A stretch of 64,000 nt of DNA from Termitomyces sp. T153 (GCA_018296165.2 JACKQL020000006.1:496001-560000); one strand, 5' to 3'; shown: positions 33,382 through 45,093, counted from the stretch's first letter. The notes: generated from the sequence alone by a model not told the origin. Numbers and translations: made by a program.

Positions 33382-33984
33382 TTCTATCTTCAATTTTAAT
33401 GTGTTATTCTCCACTTGAGGTAAGTTATAGTTTTTGGCTGACTTACTAGTCGTCTTGTGAGAGCTGGAGGAAATGATTGAGCATACGAAAAATTCAACAG
33501 GTATGAGTAAGGCGGAAGTATTGCCAAGTTACGCGTATACAAGTACACGTATATGGAACTTTCGAAGTAAACTAGCGTACATAAACGGACGTAAACGCAA
33601 GTTCAGTTGGCCATGCATGACGTTGTATTGTGATGTCATCCTGCATAATGCGGTGTTCTGCCTCCAAAGTCTAGGTTGCAATCCCTTCGAGGTCCTGCAT
33701 ATATTCACGGGCCTGTAGCTCGTATTAATAAGTGGACCGCGCTTACAATCACATCAGGCACTCAGTTACCCGTTCTGGAAGTGACTGGGGAGGACATCGC
33801 CATAGGAAGCAATAGATACGTAGTAAGTAATTGAAGAAAGGAATGTTTTCGTGATGATTAGTACTGGTTTCCAACAGGCAAAGAAAAAATGGACAAGAGT
33901 AAGAGAGACAGGTTCAATAAAATCACTACGCCGAAGAATTCAACATATACTTACCGTACAGTCATTCGAAGTTGAAGTTACATG
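33382..33984. other. intergenic between the RMD1-like and reductase genes
   Basis: This holds the RMD1-like promoter and 5' UTR (right to left) and the 3' end of the reductase gene. Short open frames carry no motif. A tRNA-like patch near 33675 did not fold convincingly. Confidence 0.5.
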
Positions 33985-35323
33985 TTACTTTCCCTTCAAG
34001 TGTGTGGTCCACCACTCTTCGAACAACGAAAGACCAAGAGAAGCATCTCCGTTCTCTCCAATATGCAGTTCCTCGGTCTCCCTGGTATAGAGCTGACAGT
34101 CCCGAGGCCGCGTCGGCGCCCCAGTGCCGGTCGGGGACTGGGCGTCAGGAACGATATGTTCATGCGGAAGATTGAGAATCTTGGACAATACCAGACAGAT
34201 CTCGTATTTAGTATATGGCTCTGCAGCAGAGTAATGTAATATCGGAGGAATAGATTTCTTGTATCCTTTCATGGGGCAAGTCAAAGAAGGTGGTATAATG
34301 AGGTGCTCAAAATTACATACCAGATAGGCGGACAAGGAATTGGGCTATGTCGAGTATATTTGTGGGGTACCGTGTAGCGTAATGATCCATCTTGTACACC
34401 TTCCCAGACTGATCCTGGACTACATCGAGTAGAATGTTGATCGCGGAATCCGAGTTGTTCGGAGTGGGCCCATACCTGAAAAAATAATTGACTTATGTGT
34501 GAGGAGTCCAATGAGAGATCGGAAACGTGCAAGACTGGTACGCGCAACACGATGACAGACGCTTCGTTGACAGCGAGAACAGCAAGTTCCCCATCTCGCT
34601 TGGACTGTCCGTAAGATTGCAAAGGATTAGTCGGAGACGAAGGAATGTATGGGGGAGAGGTTCCATCAAAGACATAGTCTATGGATATTTGTGAATGATC
34701 GTCATGGAAATCTGATTGAAGCTGACGATCGAACCAGTTGAGATATAAACCAGGGTAAAAGACAATTTTTTCGATAGAGAAGCCAGATGTCCTGGCACTT
34801 GCACATTTAGCTGGAGTTAGATAGTCTCAATGACTTGCTACTTTGAGTTGGCTATTGGAACTTGCGATGCGAGTTCCTCCAGGATCCTAGGGAACCATGT
34901 GCTTATCAGTATCAACACGCTTGAAACGGAAGAGAAGAGGGGTCATGCGCTGAACCTACCTTCTCTGCAACATCTGGCCGTCTTTCAGCAGCACAATGTA
35001 TCACCCCTGGAAACCCGTTATCAAAGGTCATACTTGATGTTGAAAGTTAGCATTGTGAGACAACGCACAGTTCGGCTTGAAATCTGTCAACAACTTCTCT
35101 ACTTCTGTCTCTTTCGTGAGATCGAGCTGCACTAGTCCTCCACCCGATCTTGTATGAGAGAGCCCGAGGACCTCATGACGGGCGTTCACAAAAGCTTCAC
35201 GGACCGATGTGCCTAAGACACCGGACGCCCCTGCAAACAGTGAGATTGAGTAAGATCCCAATTTAAAGTCAGTAGTGAAAAGTGGATTAAGATCTCGCCT
35301 GTGACAATGATTCTCAACGCCAT
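33985..35323 (-). CDS. NAD(P)-binding RmlD-like reductase, resembling methionine adenosyltransferase beta subunit (MAT2B), 8 exons
   Basis: Exons (minus): 35323-35299, 35230-35069, 35006-34960, 34886-34866, 34810-34735, 34678-34531, 34475-34321, 34265-33985; 915 nt, 304 aa (human MAT2B is about 330). The N-terminus MALRIIVTGASGVLGTS is the Rossmann dinucleotide-binding loop, followed by VIHCAAERRPDVAEK, LNVQVPGHLA, LVYISTDYVFDGTSPPY, the short-chain dehydrogenase YGQSK (Tyr133, Lys137), VIVLRVPVLYGP and a C-terminal substrate-side region (HYSAAEPYTKYEI). In animals MAT2B tunes S-adenosylmethionine synthetase; bacterial RmlD reduces dTDP-4-keto-rhamnose. Which role applies is unknown. Three of seven introns need GC donors (GCGAGA, GCAAGT, GCACGT), since no GT donor restores the frame; the other four are GT-AG. 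Confidence 0.9.
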
Positions 35324-35400
35324 GCAAGTAAATGTTGAAAGTATCCCCGACTCTCTTACGTAAGTAACGAGAGAGGGTTCTATGTCCAGACGAACGAGCT
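35324..35400. other. promoter side of the reductase gene and Helitron border
   Basis: CpG-normal up to about 35398, after which CpG almost vanishes. The border coincides with the start of repeated hairpin sequence assigned to the Helitron 3' end. Confidence 0.5.
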
Positions 35401-35977
35401 ACATCCCAGACCTAACCTCACTTTGTTTGGTTAGGTCCCCAATATCCTAACTCAATGCTGAAATCCAGACCCAACCTCACTTCATTTGGTTAGGTCCTTG
35501 TATTTTGTTAACTCAATGCTGAGATCCAGACTTTGTCTACTTGGGTCTTTGATAATCTTATGTAAGAGTTCCACTTTGAAATAATCAAGATTGTCAGAGA
35601 AATGGAGCTTTTCCACTTATTCTCTTTTACCATTCCAACCTAGGTTTTCCTTTTTTCTATTAATGTGCTTATAGTCCTGTCATTGTTTATATCAGCAGAC
35701 ATAAGTCTTTACTATTGTTTCTGGTATGTTCTCTTCAGTCAAATAAAGCTTTGGACTTCATTCTTTCAGGAAGTAACATGAGAAGTGGTGATCATGTCCT
35801 AATAATCCCCTCTGTTACATCTTTGATATTCTAAACTCAATGATCAAATCCAGACCAAACCTCACTGAAGCTTTTCCAGTATCCTCCCTTACCATTCCAA
35901 CCTAGGTCTTTCTTGTTTCAATTATATGCTTATAGTTCTGTCATTGTTTATGTCAACAGACATGAGTCTTTACTACC
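35400..35977 (-). repeat. Helitron 3' subterminal repeats
   Basis: Two tandem ~60-bp units (35406-35464, 35465-35525) each hold CCTAACC or CCCAACC, a spacer and GGTTAGG, which can fold as a hairpin like those just inside Helitron 3' ends. A related unit recurs at about 35845-35880 and, beyond the Copia insertion, at 40880-40935. A ~110-bp block around 35735 (CAGTCAAATAAAGCTTT) is likewise repeated at 40798. The canonical CTRR terminus was not pinned down. Confidence 0.6.
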
Positions 35978-35982
35978 ATTTC

Positions 35983-36186
35983 TGTTGGAAGGTTAACCCT
36001 ATAAGTGTGTGAGTTCCTCAGTCTGTGTGTACAAACAACTGGTATTCTGTACCTATAAGTGCATGAGTTCTACATCTAATGTAAGTAACCTGTCCATTGA
36101 TGTATAGTGACAACTAACTCACCCTCAGTCTGTGTATACAAATGACTGAGGGTGTTTGATGTCTCTTTTGTGTATATATACAGTCT
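35983..36186 (-). repeat. truncated extra Copia LTR
   Basis: 204 bp equal to the first part of the LTR as written on the plus strand, ending at TATATATACAGTCT, immediately followed by the full LTR. Confidence 0.9.
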
Positions 36187-36469
36187 TGTTGGAAGGTTAA
36201 CCCTATAAGTGCATGAGTTCCTCAGTCTGTGTGTGAAAACAACTGATATTCTGTACCTATAAGTGTGTGAGTTCTATGTCTAATGTAAGTAACCTGTCCA
36301 TTGATGTATAGTGACAACTAACTTACCCTCAGTCTGTGTGTACAAATGACTGAGGGTATTTGATGTCCCTTTTGTGTATATATACAGTCTGTCTCCTTTG
36401 TCCTTTGTCCAATGCTCTGACCCTGGCCTCAGGCACACTCATGGTGTTCCTGGCCATGGGATTGCAACA
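36187..36469 (-). repeat. Copia 3' LTR (full copy)
   Basis: 283 bp with TGTTG...CAACA ends. It nearly matches 40494-40776, including the microsatellite-like TGTGTATATATACAGTCT. Confidence 0.92.
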
Positions 36470-39400
36470 CTCCCCCTCATTGTGAGGGTTCATCTGCTCC
36501 TCCTCATGTGGAATCCTGCATACCCAGTATTGCACATGGTTTTGTGAACTGTGGGGCCAGAACTGCCTTGGTAAAAATGTCTGTAACATTGTGTTTAATG
36601 TTAATATATTATATGGAGATTTTTTTGAGGCAACCTGCTCCCACAAGAAGTGGTACTTTATATCAATGTGCTTCACCTGCTGGTGGAGTATTGGGTCTTT
36701 GGATAAGTTGATGGCAGAGTTATTATTGCACAGCAATGGTGTTGCCTCTCCTTGAGTATATCCTATTGCTGTCATGAAAGATTGTAGCCAGATACACTCC
36801 TGTGCAGCCTCAAAAGCTGCCATGTACTCTGCCTCACACAAGGATGCTGCAACTGTCCACTGCTTGTGTGTTGACCACAAGATAACACCAGTGCCTAGAG
36901 TCCAAGCATATCCCCCCATGCTCCTCCTAGTATCTAAGCAGTTAGCCCAGTTGGAGTTGGTCAAGGAGTAAGATTGGCTGGCTGCCCCCTAGAGATAACC
37001 CAAGTGTGCATGTACCTTTCAAATAGTGGAGGATCCATATTGCCACATCCCAGTGCATCTGTGTATAACAGTCCAGGTATTAGGACAACTGCTGGACCAC
37101 ATATTGGATATCTAGTTGTGTGGAGACTGCTAGCCATAGTAATCCCCACACCAGTCATCTGTAAGGTATTTGAAATATTTCTCCCACTCCTCTGCTGATA
37201 GTTTGGATATGTTGACACACCTGAGTTTAGTCCCAGGGTCCATCAGTATAGACAGTGGTGTTGCATTTATTTGCCCAAACTGTTTCACAAGCCTGTCTAT
37301 TAGTACTGTTTGTGACAGGTGAACTTGGTGAGCATCACAATCCCAGTTCACAGCAATACCAAGAATGTGTCTAGGCATACCAAGGTCCACAATTGTCCAC
37401 ATGCTTGCCATTTCTTGTTTGAAATCCTTGTTTGCCACCCTTGTGCTAGCAATGGCAAGGAAATTGTCAACATGCACCCCCACAATTACTATCCCAGCAT
37501 TGGTTTTTCCATAGTAGATGCATGCCTTGCAAGCCAATTGCATGAATCCCCACATCTTCAATGTCCATCAAGGGTCTTGTTCCAGATCCTTCTGGCCTGT
37601 TTCATACTATAAAGCCCCTTCATCAATTGACACACCCATTACTCCTTTCCTTTCTCCTCAAACCCCCTTGGCTGTTCCATGAACACTGTCTCCTCTGGTA
37701 GTACTCCATTCAGGAGCACTGTCATAACATTGATTTGATTTGCATCCCAGCTCATTGTAGCAGCAAGATGTAATAAAATTCTCCAGGATTCAGCATGCAC
37801 TGTTGGTGAGGTAGTGCAAGTATAATCTTTCCCATAAACCTAGTTAAATCCTTGTACAACATGGCATGTCTTGAAACAGGTAATTCTTCCATTTTCATTG
37901 CATTTGATGAAGAAGACTGGCCTGCTTCTCAGGATGCAATGTCCTCTTGGAATGTCCTCACATGGCACTAGCTTCCATACCCCCATTTCTTTCAGAGATC
38001 TGAGCTCCTCTCAATATGACTCTTCCCATCTTGGATCATCTGGTGAGTTTTTTGCTTCCTCCCATGTCCTGGGGGTATCAGAGTCAGCTTCAGAGTCTAG
38101 ATCTGGTAAGTCCTTGATTGCATTAAGCACTGACAGTATTTGATTGAGATTAGGTTCCTGTTCTTTGTCTGCATTCATGTCATTCTCCCCTGCTTGCCTT
38201 GGCTCCTCCACCAATACTCTCCTCTGTTCAGCCCTCCTCTCTTTTACTCAGTCAGCTGCCTCTTTTGATTCCCTGATGGCCCTCTTTGTACATGTCTCTC
38301 CTCTATTGCCACCACTTGCTTTCTCTGTTGGAATCATTACTTGCATAGATCAGCAGATTTGAGGTTCTGGTATGGGGGCTCACCTACTGCCACTGGTTGG
38401 TTGTCTGGCTGTGGAATCTCCTTGGGGGCTGGTCCAGGAATAGCTGGGGGTTCATCCTCATGTTCACCAGGTTCAATATTGGGAGTGACTGTGGCTTCTC
38501 TTGCAATTGTGTTCATGGTTGGGAAATCTGAATTGGGTTCATCAGGGCTCAATGATTGTGGTGTTGGGACATTGTTGTGGCTCTCTATGAACTGTACATG
38601 ATAGGAAGAATAGACCTTTTTGGCAGATCTGTCATAACATCAATAGGCTTTTGAATTGTGGTCATACCCAATGAGCACACATTTGATTGATCACTCAAAA
38701 ACCTTGGGATTATGTCTGTTCTGAATCAATACAAAGACTCAACATCCAATTTCCCAAATGAATGAGTATTTTGGCTCCCTATTGTACCAGAGTTCATCCA
38801 GAGTAATGTCTCACACTGCCAATGTCTTTGTTTTCTCATGAAGGTGCCTCACTGTCAAATAGAACTTGTCCCACAGGAATAGTGGGCATCTGGATGCCAA
38901 TCTCATTGACCTAGCTTTTCCTATGAGTGTCCAGTGCATATGCTCAACTCTTCCCATATGTGCAGAGGTGTATGGTGCACCAACCTCCAGTGTGATGCCT
39001 TTTTCTTTGTACCATTTCTTATGGTTATCACCATTAAACTCCCTGTCTCACCCTGTTTGTAGGATCTTTACCCACAATCCCATCTCATTTTCTTGAGCTA
39101 AAATCCATGCCTTCAGTTCACTGAACCCATTGTCCTTTGCTTTGAGTGGTATGGACTATGGTTTATTAGTGTAGTCTTTGACAACATTCATCACATAGTT
39201 ATTTCCAGTACAAGATGTAACAGCTGACTGGCCTGTTAGATCTACCCATATTTTTTCCAGTTTCTCTATTGACCAATGCCCATCTCCTTCCTCCCTCTCC
39301 TTTGGTACTGGCATCCTTGTCTGTTTTCCAAGAATGCAATGGTCACATTTGGAAGGTTTGGAGGGAAATGATGAGGGCATACCTTCAATCATGCCTGCTC

Positions 39401-40493
39401 ATGCCATCTGCATGATGGACTAGTAGTTTGCATGGCCTAGTCTAAGGTTCCAGGAGTGGAGGTTGGGCAAAGCATGAACTGCAAATGCCTGGTGGCTGAG
39501 AAGGTTCAGTGCACAGAGGTCTTGGTGTGGAAGAAGAGTGCCAGTGGCAACAAGCTTGTGAGTGTCAATTTTGGATAGAGTGGCTCCAATGTTGTTGAAT
39601 GTTGATTTGATTTGGTTTTGGCATGCCAGTTTGCTTACAGACAGCAGGTGTACCATGGATTTGGGAACATGGAGTGCATTCTTGAGTTCTAGGTACATGC
39701 CATCTGCTACATTTAGTCTTATGGTGCCAACACCTATGGTGGCAATGGACAAGCCTCCTACCCCATGCATAGGTCTCTCAGTGATGGGATTAATGGTGAT
39801 GAAGTCAGATATGTCTGGGGAGATGTGAACTGTAGCACTAGAATCTAGGAAGAACAGGTATGTTGTTTGACTTTCACAGGATAGAGTTAACTTGGAATCA
39901 GGCTTGGTATTCTTGTTCCAGTCAATGCTGGTCTTCAGCTCCTCCTCAAGCACAATCCAGGCATGAAACTTAAGTCCTTTAATGTCAGCTAAGGACTCAG
40001 CAGTGGGGAGTGCATCAGACACCAGTCCTGCAAACTCTGGCTTTGTGGTGGTGGCCTTTGCTGCCTGTGTAGCAAGATAGGCTGCAATTGTCTCAGAATT
40101 GCCTTCTATAGTAAAAGCACTGCCCCCTGTTGGCATGAAGGTAATCCTTGACAGTTTCTTCTTTTCTTTCTCCTTCAGGTTCTTGTAGTATGCTATCCTC
40201 ACTTGTTTGGATTCCTCCAAGGTCTTCCTGGCCATGGTGCCCCCTTCCAGGTTACACCACAGTGCTGTGTGATAGTGGCATAGGAGATTCACTTGTTGAC
40301 AGTATGGTAAAGGCTCCAAGGGCAGGAATAAACTGGGGGAATGTTGCAGACATTACATGTTATCCATGCAAATCAAATAGGGTGCAATTGGGTGTAATCT
40401 GGCAAGGGCAACAATATGAGTGGACTCCACTCACATATTTCAAGTTACAGGATTAATGGTTCTCAGATGTCAAAGCAGCAACACCCCATAACC
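36470..40493 (-). pseudogene. Copia gag-pol, broken; most of gag missing
   Basis: Minus strand, 5' to 3': a zinc-knuckle-like remnant and linker (CNLEGGTMARKTLEESKQVR) near 40230; protease site FFLDSSATVHISPD (about 39850); pre-integrase motif HSWNLRLGHANY ending at 39420, then CDHCILGKQTRMPVP; integrase start WVDLTGQSAVTS; RT with VGVHVDNFLAIAS (about 37490), where VDD is expected; and RNase H DTRRSMGGYAWTLG ... EAEYMAAFEAAQECIWL near 36770-36930. The 299-codon block 39420-40319 is still open. Only about 170 bp separates this block from the 5' LTR, far too little for a Copia gag, so gag was deleted or never present. Stops and shifts elsewhere make it inactive. Confidence 0.85.
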
Positions 40494-40776
40494 TGATGGA
40501 AGGTTAACCCTATAAGTGCATGAGTTCCTCAGTCTGTGTGTACAAATGACTGGTATTCTATACCTATAAGTGTGTGAGTTCTATGTCTAATGTAAGTAAC
40601 CTGTCCATTGATGTATAGTGACAACTAACTTACCCTCAGTCTGTGTGTACAAATGACTGAGGGTATTTGATGTCCCTTTTGTGTATATATACAGTCTGTC
40701 TCCTTTGTCCTTTGTCCAATGCTCTGACCCTGGCCTCAGGCACACTCATGGTGTTCCTGGCCATGGGATTGCAACA
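40494..40776 (-). repeat. Copia 5' LTR
   Basis: Starts TGATGGAAGG (TGTTGGAAGG in the other copies) and ends GCAACA, followed by TSD ATTTC. Confidence 0.92.
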
Positions 40777-41039
40777 ATTTCAAACTACATTTTCCTCAGT
40801 CAAATAAAGCTTTTAACTTCATTCTGATAAGTGGTGATTATGTCATAACAATCCCCTTGATTACATCTTTGATATTCCAAACTCAATGATGAAATTCAGA
40901 CCAAACCTCACTTTATTTGGTTAGGTTCTCAATATTCCAACTCTTCCAAGTGATTTCTCATTGAATAGACAATTCCATGCTTTATATATGTGAAAAGTTA
41001 AAATCATTGAGGAATCAGAATCCCCTCTACCTTCTGTCC
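40777..41039 (-). other. Helitron sequence between Copia and helicase stop
   Basis: Non-coding part of the Helitron with a copy of its subterminal repeat (40880-40935). Confidence 0.6.
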
Positions 41040-41853
41040 ACTTTTGTCCTCATTGACTCTATCCAGTGAATGAGGTCCAATCTGACATGCTTGACTGATT
41101 GACCTTGAGACTTATTGATTGTCATAGCAAAGGCCAATCAAACTGGGAATTGTCTCCTGCACAATGGAATTTGCAACTCCTCTTCAGAGACATCCATGTT
41201 GATTCTTGGAATCAAAACAATTGATTTTACAAACTTTGCATCTCCACTGATGATCCTACATCTGAGAACTCTGGTGCTGATGTGGGTGACAATCATTCTT
41301 GTCCCATTGCAAAGTCCTTTAGTTGTATCCAGATTCCTGAGCAGCATGACAGGAACACCAATCTTCAGAGCCAATTTAGCCAAAGGCAAACTGCTGGCTC
41401 TGATAGAGTTGAGGTATTACATTGGATACAACACAAGGCCATCAGCATTCCCATCATCAGCTATAATAGAGTCTGCACTCTGCAAGATTTTCTCTCCTCC
41501 TAGACATCTCTGCAGAACTTCTGAGCTGATATCCTCTACAATCAGAGTTCTTGCCAAAAAGAATAGTATGGTCCAAGTAATATTGATCATTTTGATGGTG
41601 ATCAATATGAGGATAAGTGGAAGAGATCAATCCAGTGACAGAATTGTCATCACAGATCATAGTTTCCAGAAGTTGTACTGTTTCTCCAGGTCCAAGGTCT
41701 TTTCCAGCACCAACATCCAATAACCAAACTGCATGAGCAATGTTATCAGGAGTTTGATTCAATCTCATGTTTTGAACCAAGTAGTGGACTTGTATCTGAT
41801 CCCAAACTCTTCCTCTTTTGAGTGAAGCAGAAATCATTTGCTGCCTGAGTCCT
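41040..41853 (-). pseudogene. Helitron helicase, C-terminal part
   Basis: Minus strand: LKRGRVWDQIQVHYLVQNMR, AVWLLDVGAGKDLGPGETV, then VPVMLLRNLDTTKGLCNGTR (about 41350-41290) and, after a frame change near 41140, CLAMTINKSQGQS followed by a VKH-type end near 41090. These are the late motifs of PIF1-like superfamily 1B helicases, including the NxxQGxS-like box. The domain would unwind DNA during rolling-circle transposition. Several shifts and stops occur. The frame is interrupted by LTR sequence at 41854. Confidence 0.82.
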
Positions 41854-42917
41854 TGTCATGACCCACTCCCACACCTCTGGGACCTCCCCCTCAGGTCACC
41901 CCACTTCCCCAGAGCACTCCCCAATGCTCCCCCAACTCACCCCAACCTTCATTGACCCATGGTGCCCACCCCAGATAACTCTGACATTTCCTTAGCAAAC
42001 CCCAATGACTTCCCAGCAAACCCTGACACATCCCTTGTGGGCCTCTTTAGCTCCTTCTCTTGCTTACAAGGCCTCCAAGCCCCTCTGACACTTCCCCTGA
42101 CTCAGATGCATGTTGTTTGACCACCCCCACAACCCACATGACCCCTCTGGAGTCCCCCAATGACTGTGGGACAGACCATGTCCTCATCAGAATGTTGCCA
42201 CAGCCTGCCCTCTGATCAGAACCAACACTCCTCCACCCTGCATGGCTCTGATGAGCCCTGCTGTCACAACCTCAACCTCTGGAGAAGGTCCAGTGGCTAG
42301 TATATAAAGACATAGAGTAGCATTGGTTACCTTAGTCTTGATATTACATTAACTGGTTACTTGTGTCCCATATTTCTCTCTGTTTCTTCTCTGTTTCTAT
42401 TTCTAGCCTTGAATCTATTTCTTTTCTCAATTCTGTCTTGTTTTGTCTCTGTCTTGCCTTGACTGTCTCTGTTTTCTTTACATTTCCTAGGTCCCCTTCA
42501 CCTCTGACATCATTACAAACTTGGCACATGTGCTACAACTCTCAAACATTCTTATGACAACTCCAGACCTTGCCCTTTGCTTGGCCCTGGAACCCATCAG
42601 TCTTGATTGATCCTCCATCAAACTCGGGCTCTGCTCCCATCACTTGCAAAGCCTCTGCCTACCCTGCAGTCCATTTGTGTGCCTACAAACTTGTTCCTGA
42701 TGCCTGCCCAAGTCTAACATTTAATATACATATACTTGGTCTTAGACTTCCCCAGACCACTCTGGACTTGCTCAGACCAATCCCCTGGATCTCCCCTCAC
42801 AAGCCCCTGCATTCTGTGCCATCCCTGGAGTGCTAGGTTATAAGCACAGGACATTGCATCTGCCTTGTAAGGACTTGACCAGTGTAGCTCGGCCCCCAAA
42901 GTCAGTGGAACCTGACA
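41854..42917 (+). repeat. Gypsy-4-family LTR inserted in the Helitron helicase
   Basis: Starts TGTCATGACCCACTCC and ends GGAACCTGACA, 1064 bp. It interrupts the helicase between the DFRQTLPV-like box (right) and LRQQMISASL (left). The flanks GTCCT and GTTGG do not match, so no clean target duplication remains. No internal region is attached. Confidence 0.88.
42301..42308 (+). promoter_or_regulatory. TATA box of the Gypsy-4-family LTR
   Basis: TATATAAA in the LTR, conserved as TATATAA at 62574-62580 in the copy at 62118-63176. Likely core promoter; inferred from position and conservation. Confidence 0.5.
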
Positions 42918-44352
42918 GTTGGATAACTGGGAGAGTTTGCCTAAAATCTCCTCCAAACACCACAGTCCCTCCACCAAAAGAAACATCCTTTTCCAGGATG
43001 TCTCTGAACCCTCAATCCACAGAGTCAATGGCATTTTTGTGTTGCATTAGGACTTCATCCCAGATGACAACTTTGGTCTGGAGTAAGAGCTGAGACAATT
43101 GAGTTCCTCTTTTGATATTGGAATGGGGATTTTGGATCTTGGATGTGCAGTTCTACCACCCTCCAGCAATAAGGCAGCAATCCCAGATGATTCTACACAT
43201 AATGCCACATCTCTATTGGACTAAACAGCAGAAGCCAAAGTGTTGCAGACAAAAGTTTTGCCACATCTACCTGCACTGTGAATAAATATCATCTTGCCCA
43301 AGTTGTTGTTCACAGAGTCCATAACTTTATTGAAGGCCCCCAGTTGTTCACCATTAAACCTGGCCTTGTTTTCATCCACCCTTCTCTTTAACTCCTCAAC
43401 ATCATAATCTGTTTCTTCTTGCAACAGTCTATTCCCTAAAATGATTTGATCAGCATCAATGTCAAATCTCTATACAATGGCCAACTTAACTGGAATCACA
43501 TTCCAAACTTGTTGGGGTTCTGGCATGTTTGAAAAGTCTTGAAGAGTCTTGCCAAAATTCTTCAGGTTGTCATTGATTAGATGAGAGCCATAGCCATAGA
43601 CATCTTCATCAGTCAAGAATCTGTCCCTACACTGCCAGATATTCTCTAGTCTGTATCAAAGATCATCACAAATAGAGTGCTTGAATTTGTTCCATAGAGC
43701 CTCACAGTGGAATAGGATAGTGCAAAAGAGCTGTCTGAGAGCTGATCCTGATTGGATTGGAGCAGCTTCAGCAAGACACTGCCTCCATTCTACATCATCT
43801 TCTAGAGGACCAAGAGCCTTGCATGTCTCCTTGTAAGTAGGATAGGTGTGGCCATTGACTGTCCTGAGATCAGCCCATGATGTTGTATTGGTCACAGGAG
43901 CATCCTGAGGTAGAAGCTTTCTCCCTATTTTGGTGAAGCAAAGTACATCCTCCCAATAGCTGTTCCTCTTTGCCTCTCTTTCCAAGTCCTTTTGGAAGCT
44001 TTATAGACAAACTCGGTTGGAAAGCTCTGATAGGTAGTGTTATTATTAGGGAATCTGGCATTGGCTTCAAACCAAGCAGTAAGTGCAGTCTTGTTTGCAT
44101 TAGGCCTAGCAGCTACCATCTCCAAAGGCTCATTATCCTGACAGTAGACTTCATGTTGGCCCTCCCAATGCACAGGTAATTGGTACACAGGGGGATGTTC
44201 TCCATGCATGTTGAATTCAAAGATGTACCAGCAAGCCTCAGGTGCAGAGATGTATCTGGCATCCCAAGTGTTCCTTGATTTCATCCCTCTAGTCCATCTG
44301 CTCTCCAGAGATCTCTGAAGTGGTCCTATCATGGCCTTTGTAGATGTACTTA
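42918..44352 (-). pseudogene. Helitron helicase, N-terminal and central part
   Basis: Minus strand from 44347: YIYKGHDRT-type sequence, RYISAPEACWYIFEFNMHGE, VYQLPVHWEGQHEVYCQDNE, LTAWFEANARF and RGTAIGRMYFASP, the linker that joins Rep to helicase in Helitrons. It continues through LLPQDAPVTNTTSWADLRTV and GEQLGAFNKVMDSVNN to the Walker A box HSAGRCGKTFVCNTL (about 43290-43245; consensus GxGGTGKT-like, with Arg and Cys changes), then a DE-box region near 43030. Stops and frame shifts are spread through it. Together with 41040-41853 it covers nearly the whole helicase. Confidence 0.88.
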
Positions 44353-44909
44353 TGTAAGGGCAACCTCTGGAGGATGTGGCTCAATCACACAACTGGCAGA
44401 GGGAGATCCAAAGTTTATTCAGTATCTACAAGAAGTTCTAGAGTTCTAGCTACTCACCTGGCAGAGGGAGATCCAAAGAAAACAAGTCTAAGGATCCCCA
44501 ATGCCAGTGTTTGGAAAATTTACTCTAGAGCTTCTGAAAACAACACCCAACAGCAACCAAATCCAGAGTCTGATCAAAAGTGGAAATCCATTGTAAATGG
44601 CCTTGATCTCCGGACTCTCTGCATTTGACTACATACCAATATAACCAAAAGATAGCCCTTGATCAGAAGTACCTGTGGTCCAAGGATGGGAGGCCTATGA
44701 TGAGTGGTAGGCCTGGAATACATGAAACAATCTGTGGGTCTGGTAAGAGGCCATGTGGAAGGGGCAACACTTGTCAGAATTATGGACAGAGAACCAGTGC
44801 CACCTGATGGTTAAACACTGAAGCCAGCAGATAGGGAAGTGAAAGGAGAATAAAGGAAAACCATAAGGAGGGAGAACAGAGCAAAGGGGGACTGGGACAT
44901 CCCCTGACA
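44353..44909 (-). repeat. solo LTR related to the Gypsy-2 family, in the Helitron
   Basis: Minus strand: starts TGTCAGGGGATGTCC and ends CCCTTACA, 557 bp, flanked by perfect 5-bp duplications ACTTA (44348-44352, 44910-44914). The 3' part is alignable with Gypsy-2 LTRs (AACAAGTCTAAGGATCC, GGCAGAGGGAGATCC); the 5' part diverges. Removing it restores the Helitron coding TYIHK-YIYKGHD exactly. Confidence 0.88.
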
Positions 44910-45093
44910 ACTTATGAATGTATTTGATGGCTTCTACTGAAGCACAGATCTCTACATTGATGTGATACAAGGTCAATCTCTGTGTCCAGGGACAAAGTGT
45001 GTACAACAATGCATGTTATCTTAGCCATTCAAGTTGGAGCCACTCCATAGGAAATGCTTTTATGCATGTATGTGTGGGACTTGGTTGCTTAAA

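Larger units (their letters stand above)
35983..40776 (-). mobile_element. Ty1/Copia LTR retrotransposon with duplicated end LTR
   Basis: Perfect 5-bp duplications ATTTC lie at 35978-35982 and 40777-40781. The LTR (283 bp, TGTTGGAAGG...GCAACA) occurs at 36187-36469 and 40494-40776. An additional truncated copy lies at 35983-36186, so the left end carries about 1.7 LTRs. A purine tract (complement of CTCCCCCTCATT at 36470) adjoins the 3' LTR. The pol order protease-integrase-RT-RNase H is Copia-type. Confidence 0.92.

Noticed and set aside
33660..33720. tRNA-like patch (GGTTGCAATCCC resembling a B box)
   Set aside because: No matching A box, acceptor stem or cloverleaf could be formed at the required spacing.
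41849..42922. Target duplication around the LTR in the Helitron helicase
   Set aside because: Flanks GTCCT and GTTGG share too little; recorded as absent rather than forced.
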